Positions 7,118-10,782 of a stretch of DNA of 10,782 nt are shown here, piece by piece; within the stretch, counting starts at the first letter, position 1; each line of letters starts with the position of its first letter. The DNA is from Ruminococcus sp. UBA5129 (GTDB lineage Bacteria > Bacillota > Clostridia > Oscillospirales > Ruminococcaceae), in NCBI GenBank assembly GCA_002414125.1, contig DHYN01000098.1, positions 6,491 to 17,272 of the forward strand, written 5' to 3'. A program made the translations under genes and the position numbers. The notes below the pieces were generated by a model, which worked only from the letters and a program-made list of their open reading frames with translations, ran no database searches and was not told the origin of the DNA.

Positions 7118-8062
7118 TTGAAAAAACCAACAGTTATCGCCGTAGTCGGTCCAACTGCCTCTGGCAAAACCGCTCTCGGCGTTGAACTCGCAAAGGAATA
7201 TGGCGGCGAGGTCATTTCCGCCGACTCCATGCAGATATACAAGGGAATGGACATCGCCTCCGCAAAGCCGACTCCCGATGAGATGCATGGCATCCCGCAC
7301 CACCTCATAAGCATACTCGAACGCACAAGCACATTCAGTGCAGCCGATTATGTCAGACTCGCAAATGAAAAAATATGTGAAGTCCTCAGTCGCGGAAAGC
7401 TCCCGATCATTGTCGGCGGAACAGGTCTCTATGTCAGGCTTCTCCTCGACAACGTGAAGTTCTCCGAGGGCGGGAGCGATGAGGCTTTCCGTGAGCAGAT
7501 GTACCGATTCGCCGAGGAAAACGGCGTTGAAGCGCTCCACAGAAGGCTCGCCGATGTTGACCCGGACGCAGCCGAAAATATCCATCCGAACAACCTCGTC
7601 CGTGTCGTCCGCGCACTCGAGGTCTGCCATGTCACCGGACGAACATTCTCCGAGCTAAAGGCAGAGAGCCGTCTCGTGGAAAGTCCGTACAACTCGCTTA
7701 TGATCGGTCTCGATTATGCCGACCGCCAAGCGCTCTACGACCGCATCAACCGCCGTGTCGATGAGATGGTCAGGCTCGGTCTCGTCGAGGAGGCACGCGC
7801 GCTTTGGGTGGAATTCGGTCAGATGCGCACCGCCGCGAACGCTATCGGAGTCAAGGAGCTTATCCCGTTTTTCGAGGGCATCGAGCCGCTTGAGGTATGC
7901 ATCGACAAAATAAAACAGGAAACTCGCCGCTACGCCAAGAGACAATTGACGTGGTTTAGAAAAAATGAACGTATAAAGTGGATTATTTTGGGCGAAATTG
8001 ATAAAAAATCAGAAATTGTAGAGAAATGCAAAAAATGTATAGCAAATTTCGGAAATATGTGA
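7118..8062 (+). CDS. miaA: tRNA dimethylallyltransferase MiaA
   Basis: MiaA transfers a dimethylallyl group to N6 of A37 in tRNAs reading UNN codons, making the i6A substrate that MiaB then methylthiolates. The 314-residue product has the P-loop GPTASGKT at 11-18, DSMQIY at 36-41 with the catalytic Asp36, GGTGLYVR at 100-107, and the conserved C-terminal QETRRYAKRQLTWFRK near 267-282. Length is normal for the family. The start is TTG at 7118, 7 nt after GGAGGT at 7105-7110; no in-frame ATG upstream of the P-loop competes, so the TTG start is well supported. It follows mutL by 21 nt. The last 110 nt are visibly more A/T-rich than the rest of the gene, and the TGA stop codon forms part of the extended -10 candidate for hfq. 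Confidence 0.97.
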   Translation: MKKPTVIAVVGPTASGKTALGVELAKEYGGEVISADSMQIYKGMDIASAKPTPDEMHGIPHHLISILERTSTFSAADYVRLANEKICEVLSRGKLPIIVGGTGLYVRLLLDNVKFSEGGSDEAFREQMYRFAEENGVEALHRRLADVDPDAAENIHPNNLVRVVRALEVCHVTGRTFSELKAESRLVESPYNSLMIGLDYADRQALYDRINRRVDEMVRLGLVEEARALWVEFGQMRTAANAIGVKELIPFFEGIEPLEVCIDKIKQETRRYAKRQLTWFRKNERIKWIILGEIDKKSEIVEKCKKCIANFGNM

Positions 8063-8068
8063 TATAAT
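8060..8068 (+). promoter_or_regulatory. Extended -10 promoter candidate for hfq
   Basis: TGA-TATAAT at 8060-8068 is an exact extended -10 in which the TG belongs to the miaA stop codon. The sequence 16-18 nt upstream is not close to TTGACA, which extended -10 promoters can tolerate. A start site near 8075 would give hfq a leader of about 90 nt. The surrounding A/T richness supports promoter function but also raises the chance of a random match. Confidence 0.45.
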
Positions 8069-8099
8069 GAATTGTGTGTAATAATTCACGCTCACTTTT

Positions 8100-8123
8100 T
8101 GCTGTCCTGCTATGGGACATGCA
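8100..8123 (+). promoter_or_regulatory. Hairpin in the hfq 5' leader
   Basis: TGTCC at 8103-8107 pairs with GGACA at 8115-8119 around a 7-nt loop, and TGC (8100-8102) pairs with GCA (8121-8123) beyond a single bulged T at 8120, giving 8 bp in all. It is followed by an unpaired A-rich stretch and then the AGGAG at 8151-8155. It has no T-run after it, so it is not an intrinsic terminator. It could stabilise the leader or be a site for post-transcriptional control; either role is inferred. Confidence 0.35.
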
Positions 8124-8162
8124 TTCAGTAAAAAAATATTTATAAAAGACAGGAGAATGTGT

Positions 8163-8402
8163 ATGAACAAATCACTCAACCTTCAGGACGTATTCCTGAA
8201 TCAATGCAGAAAAGACAGGATACCCGTTACTATCTTCCTTACGAACGGCTTCCAGTTCAAGGGAATGATCCGCGGCTTCGACAGCTACGTTGTCATCATC
8301 GACTGCGACGGAAAACAGCAGCTCGTTTTTAAGCACGCTATCTCTACTGTTGTTCCCGCAAGGACCGTCTCTATCCTTGATGCATCCGAAAAGGCTGAAT
8401 AA
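8163..8402 (+). CDS. hfq: RNA-binding protein Hfq
   Basis: Hfq is a hexameric Sm-like RNA chaperone that binds A-rich and U-rich RNA. The 79-residue product begins at ATG 8163, 7 nt after AGGAG (8151-8155). Upstream in-frame ATGs at 8112 and 8157 have no usable ribosome site and would add residues the family lacks. The Sm1 region includes Q8, FLNQ at 11-14, [10 protein letters not shown] at 25-34 and FDSYVV at 39-44. The Sm2 region is FKHAIST at 56-62, with Phe where Escherichia coli Hfq has Tyr and with the proximal-face Lys and His kept. The rim region reads RKDR at 16-19, close to the basic arginine patch of E. coli Hfq. The short acidic tail is typical of Firmicutes. The miaA-hfq neighbourhood is conserved widely in bacteria. 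Confidence 0.95.
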   Translation: MNKSLNLQDVFLNQCRKDRIPVTIFLTNGFQFKGMIRGFDSYVVIIDCDGKQQLVFKHAISTVVPARTVSILDASEKAE

Positions 8403-8415
8403 ATAGGTGAACTGA

Positions 8416-9666
8416 ATGCGTCCGGAAAAAAACGTCGTCTCCAAAATACTGCGAAATATCGTCCTTATTCTCTTCGTTGTTGTGCTCATCAGTATCATTT
8501 ACAACTTCCGCAACAGAGAAAGCGATACGGTCAGTGCCATTATGGCTGATGCTTCGGCATCCACCGAATTCAGGGGCGTTTTCATACGAGACGAAAAGAT
8601 CATATCCTATAACGGAAACGGTATACTGAGCTATAAAGTGCCTGACGGCGGCAGACTCGGCAGCGGCTCAGTCATCGCGGAGGTCTACCCCAACGATGAA
8701 CAGATCAGCCGAAACCGCGAGATCGCTCAGCTCGAAAAGGAGCTCGGCATCCTCAGTAAGATCCAAAACCCGGGTACTCTCGAATCGGCTCAGCCAGCCA
8801 ATATCTCCGACAGCATCGGTGTATTGTACAGAAGCCTCATCTACGACAGAGACATGAACAACTATGATAAGATCGAATCCCAAAAGGACGACCTACTCGT
8901 GATGCTCAGTACATACCAGATAATCACCGACAGCAATGTAGATTTTACGCAGAGAATGCTCGACATAAACAGCAGACTCAATCAGCTCAGGCTCGAGAGC
9001 GTTGCAGCCTCGGAAACACTCGTCTCCGACCGCTCGGCTTACTTCGTTAGCCACGTTGACGGCTATGAGCAGACATTTACAATAGACTCGATCGACTCGA
9101 TCACTCCCGAGATGATAAAGGATGCCCAGGATACCCGTATCGACGACAGCCGCGTTGTCGGTAAGCTCATTGACGGGTATGAGTGGCTGCTCGCAGGCGT
9201 CGTCGACAATACACGCAAGGAATATGAGATCGGCAGCACCGTTAAGCTTTCCTTTAAGACAACTGCCGAGACTTTTAACGGAAAGATCGTTGATGTCAGG
9301 GGCAGCTCCGAGCAGACCGTCATTATCTTCTCATGCGACCAGTTCAACTACGACCTCGTACAGCACAGATGCCTCGATGTCAAGCTGATAAAGGGTCCGT
9401 ATTCGGGACTTAAAGTTCCGCGTGAGTCGATACGCTTCAAGACGATAACCGAAAACATCAAGGATACGGAGACCGGCATCGACTCCGAAGTCACTAAGAA
9501 TTACAGGGGCGTTTACATCCGCGAGGGCGAACAGGTGGAATTCAGAAAGATAGACGTAGTATATGAGGGCAGCGACTATGTTCTCTCTGCACCGAATGAT
9601 GATAAGTCCTATCTGTCGCTGTATGACGACATTTTGATCGAGGGGGAAAATGCAAATGTGCAGTGA
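8416..9666 (+). CDS. HlyD-like membrane-anchored adaptor protein
   Basis: The 416-residue product starts with a short basic segment and a single membrane helix at about 11-30, so it is probably anchored with the bulk outside the cell. A barrel-sandwich (lipoyl/HlyD-like) half-motif is seen near 67-90 (GILSYKVPDGGRLGSGSVIAE). Short helical segments follow at about 95-115 and 180-195, too short for the long hairpin of true efflux adaptors. A beta-rich C-terminal half follows, with GVYIREGEQVEF near 366-377 as a likely terminal barrel. It is best described as a HlyD-family-like protein; its actual role is unknown, and no transporter partner is encoded here. AGGTGA at 8405-8410 precedes the ATG by 5 nt. 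It starts 13 nt after hfq and overlaps the start of ylmE, which suggests translational coupling and a possible envelope or division role. Confidence 0.85.
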   Translation: MRPEKNVVSKILRNIVLILFVVVLISIIYNFRNRESDTVSAIMADASASTEFRGVFIRDEKIISYNGNGILSYKVPDGGRLGSGSVIAEVYPNDEQISRNREIAQLEKELGILSKIQNPGTLESAQPANISDSIGVLYRSLIYDRDMNNYDKIESQKDDLLVMLSTYQIITDSNVDFTQRMLDINSRLNQLRLESVAASETLVSDRSAYFVSHVDGYEQTFTIDSIDSITPEMIKDAQDTRIDDSRVVGKLIDGYEWLLAGVVDNTRKEYEIGSTVKLSFKTTAETFNGKIVDVRGSSEQTVIIFSCDQFNYDLVQHRCLDVKLIKGPYSGLKVPRESIRFKTITENIKDTETGIDSEVTKNYRGVYIREGEQVEFRKIDVVYEGSDYVLSAPNDDKSYLSLYDDILIEGENANVQ

Positions 9667-10351
9667 ATTCATTGACATTGAGGAAAACCTTCGTGAAATA
9701 CGTTACCGTATGAACGAGGCTGCCGCAAAATACCGCAGCGGCGATGACGTGATAAGGCTTATGGCTGTTACTAAGACGGTCGCTCCCGAAAAGGTGAACC
9801 ATGCAGTGAAGCTCGGCGTTGACCTGCTCGGCGAAAACCGTGTTCAGGAGTACCTCTCCAAAAAGGACGCTTATGACATCTCAGCCGAGGTGCACATCAT
9901 CGGTCACCTCCAGACAAACAAGGTGAAATATATCATCGGCGACGTCTCTATGATACAGTCGGTTGACAGCATCAGACTCGCTGAGGAGATCAACAGGCTC
10001 GCCGCTAAAAACGGCAGGATAATGAACATCCTCTGCGAGGTCAATATAGGCGGCGAAGAGAGCAAGAACGGTATCGCGCCCGAAATGCTCGATGAGCTGC
10101 TGCAAAGAGCTGCGGAGCTCGAAAATATAAGAGTACGCGGTCTCATGACTATCCCTCCCCCGACAGGCAGCGATATTTTCCTCGCGCACATGCAGGAGCT
10201 CTTCCTCTCGGTCAGGGAGAAAAAATTAAACGGCGTCTCTATGGACATCCTTTCTATGGGTATGACCCACGATTACGCCGAAGCAATTAAGTACGGCTCA
10301 AATCTTGTTCGGATAGGCACAGGTCTTTTCGGTGCAAGAAATTATAATTAA
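9650..10351 (+). CDS. ylmE: YggS/YlmE family pyridoxal phosphate homeostasis protein
   Basis: Proteins of this family (PLPBP, YggS, YlmE) bind pyridoxal 5'-phosphate without known enzymatic activity and keep PLP and amino-acid pools in balance. The 233-residue product has the alanine-racemase-like N-terminal barrel fold with the PLP lysine K42 in AVTKT. It also has GENRVQE at 61-67, HIIGHLQTNK at 82-91, VNIGGEESKNG at 131-141, RGLMTI at 163-168, and the phosphate-binding end MGMTHDYAEAIKYGSNLVRIGTGLFG. The usual Ser of MGMS is Thr here. ATG 9650 lies only 3 nt after the G-run at 9641-9646; an in-frame ATG at 9656 has a better 9-nt spacing and may be the true start. The gene overlaps the adaptor gene by 11 to 17 nt. 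Its place before sepF matches the ylmE-sepF order of Gram-positive division clusters. Confidence 0.95.
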   Translation: MQMCSEFIDIEENLREIRYRMNEAAAKYRSGDDVIRLMAVTKTVAPEKVNHAVKLGVDLLGENRVQEYLSKKDAYDISAEVHIIGHLQTNKVKYIIGDVSMIQSVDSIRLAEEINRLAAKNGRIMNILCEVNIGGEESKNGIAPEMLDELLQRAAELENIRVRGLMTIPPPTGSDIFLAHMQELFLSVREKKLNGVSMDILSMGMTHDYAEAIKYGSNLVRIGTGLFGARNYN

Positions 10352-10352
10352 A

Positions 10353-10390
10353 TTGCCTTGCACATTCGCTCACTACGTGCATATCGGCAA
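10353..10390. repeat. Inverted repeat 1 downstream of ylmE
   Basis: TTGCC at 10353-10357 pairs with GGCAA at 10386-10390. Inside it TGCAC at 10359-10363 pairs with GTGCA at 10377-10381 around a 13-nt loop (10364-10376), with a small asymmetric internal loop between the two stems. It begins 2 nt after the ylmE stop codon. No T-run follows, so it is not a classic intrinsic terminator. It abuts the next palindrome, and the two may form one repeat unit. Confidence 0.5.
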
Positions 10391-10424
10391 ATAGTAAACG
10401 CCAAATAAATTTGTCGTTTACTAT
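10391..10424. repeat. Inverted repeat 2, perfect 10-bp palindrome arms
   Basis: ATAGTAAACG at 10391-10400 is perfectly complementary to CGTTTACTAT at 10415-10424. The 14-nt interior continues the pairing as CAAA (10402-10405) with TTTG (10410-10413) around a TAAA loop, after one C-T mismatch. It lies directly after inverted repeat 1, so 10353-10424 is almost wholly palindromic. It could be a protein-binding site, an RNA 3'-end stabiliser for ylmE mRNA, or a dispersed REP/MITE-like unit. Confidence 0.6.
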
Positions 10425-10432
10425 ATAAATAA

Positions 10433-10502
10433 CAGATCCGAAGGTCCGCATTAAGCTTCGGACTGAGCAAACATAAAAATTTTTATATGCGGAGAACGGG
10501 AG
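10433..10502 (+). promoter_or_regulatory. Structured sepF leader with potential pseudoknot
   Basis: CAG at 10433-10435 plus TCCGAAG at 10437-10443 pair with CTTCGGA-CTG at 10456-10465, a 10-bp stem with only A10436 bulged. The 12-nt loop contains TCCGCAT (10445-10451), perfectly complementary to ATGCGGA at 10487-10493, which ends 4 nt before the sepF Shine-Dalgarno GGGAG (10498-10502). Between them lies a perfect A/T palindrome at 10473-10486 that could fold and stack on the pseudoknot helix. An alternative pairing of GTCCG (10444-10448) with CGGAC (10459-10463) competes with the main stem. The complementarity is seen directly; an RNA regulatory role for sepF is inferred. I do not recognise a known riboswitch class. 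Confidence 0.4.
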
Positions 10503-10508
10503 AAAATT

Positions 10509-10782
10509 ATGAAGCTTTTTGAAAACATCAGGGAATTCTTTCTTTCAGACGAAGAGGACGGCATGGATCAGGACGATATGCCCGTAAACCCCCGTGCTGC
10601 AAGAGCTTATCAGCAGGACAATGAAGATCAGCCCGTTAACGAGGGCAGAAGAAACAAGGTCGTTAACATCCAGACTACCGCTCAGCTTCAGGTAGTCCTC
10701 GTTAAGCCCTCTGCTTTCACGGATGCTAAGCAGATAGCTGACCACCTTATCGCTAAAAAGACAGTAGTTCTCAACCTCGAAA
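10509..10782 (+). CDS. sepF: Cell division protein SepF, 5' part only
   Basis: SepF anchors FtsZ filaments to the membrane and assists septum assembly in Gram-positive bacteria. Only the first 91 codons are present; the frame is open at the window edge. The N-terminus MKLFENIREFFL is an amphipathic helix of the kind that inserts SepF in the membrane. An acidic, disordered linker follows at about 13-48. The conserved FtsZ-binding core begins at about 50, with VVNIQTTAQLQVVLVKP (51-67), DAKQIADHL (72-80) and KKTVVLNLE (83-91). GGGAG at 10498-10502 stands 6 nt before ATG 10509, and no earlier in-frame start keeps the membrane-targeting helix at the terminus. The gene follows ylmE, as in the ftsZ-ylmE-sepF-ylmG-ylmH-divIVA clusters of Firmicutes, but the gap of 157 nt is long and contains structured sequence that may set its expression apart. 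Confidence 0.94.
   Translation, partial: MKLFENIREFFLSDEEDGMDQDDMPVNPRAARAYQQDNEDQPVNEGRRNKVVNIQTTAQLQVVLVKPSAFTDAKQIADHLIAKKTVVLNLE

Noticed and set aside
8112..8162. An N-terminal extension of 17 residues on Hfq from ATG 8112.
   Set aside because: ATG 8112 has no Shine-Dalgarno and lies in the loop of a leader hairpin. ATG 8163 has AGGAG at 7 nt and gives the normal family N-terminus.
9084..9103. Short tandem repeat GACTCGATC within the adaptor gene.
   Set aside because: It encodes an ordinary IDSIDSI stretch, has only two copies, and shows no sign of being more than coincidental codon reuse.
10422..10430. TATATAAAT as a -10 for a sepF promoter.
   Set aside because: No -35 or extended TG is present at suitable spacing, and the bases belong partly to the arm of a perfect palindrome. 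It remains a weak possibility and is not listed as a feature.

Overview
The window is a gene-dense chromosomal segment from a low-to-mid GC Firmicute. It is most likely a member of the Clostridia, and probably Oscillospiraceae (Ruminococcus or [Eubacterium] siraeum-like). The evidence is the conserved Firmicutes order miaB - ricA/ymcA - mutS - mutL - miaA - hfq, the presence of YlmE and SepF, purine-rich Shine-Dalgarno sequences before nearly every gene, and protein features typical of Clostridia. The genus is an inference; no rRNA is present. All ten genes lie on the + strand. No tRNA, rRNA, CRISPR array, transposase or phage gene is visible, and no gene-free stretch exceeds 160 bases.

Region 1 (1-5061): a strong sigma-A type promoter (48-76) precedes miaB (tRNA A37 methylthiotransferase). 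This is followed by a YlbF/YmcA-family protein with a Cys-rich tail (probable RicA), by mutS, and by a 145-residue unrecognised protein that may have a PH-like fold. Region 2 (5062-8062): mutL, carrying the metal-dependent endonuclease motifs, then miaA (tRNA A37 dimethylallyltransferase, TTG start). Gaps are short (15 to 57 nt), so region 1 and region 2 look like one mismatch-repair and tRNA-modification operon. MiaA and MiaB catalyse consecutive steps of ms2i6A37 synthesis and flank the mismatch-repair genes.

Region 3 (8063-10351): an extended -10 sequence overlapping the miaA stop codon could drive hfq. Downstream come a membrane-anchored HlyD-like adaptor protein and ylmE (PLP homeostasis), which overlaps the adaptor gene. 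Region 4 (10352-10782): a 157-nt intergenic stretch full of inverted repeats leads to sepF, a cell-division gene cut by the window edge.

Most of the window is ordinary core genome. The most notable non-coding signal is the sepF leader. A 10-bp bulged hairpin there has a loop perfectly complementary over 7 nt to a segment just upstream of the sepF ribosome binding site, which would form a pseudoknot. A pair of back-to-back palindromes, possibly a dispersed REP/MITE-like repeat, lies just 5' of it. The unnamed gene between mutS and mutL and the adaptor gene upstream of ylmE-sepF are the coding features most worth follow-up.
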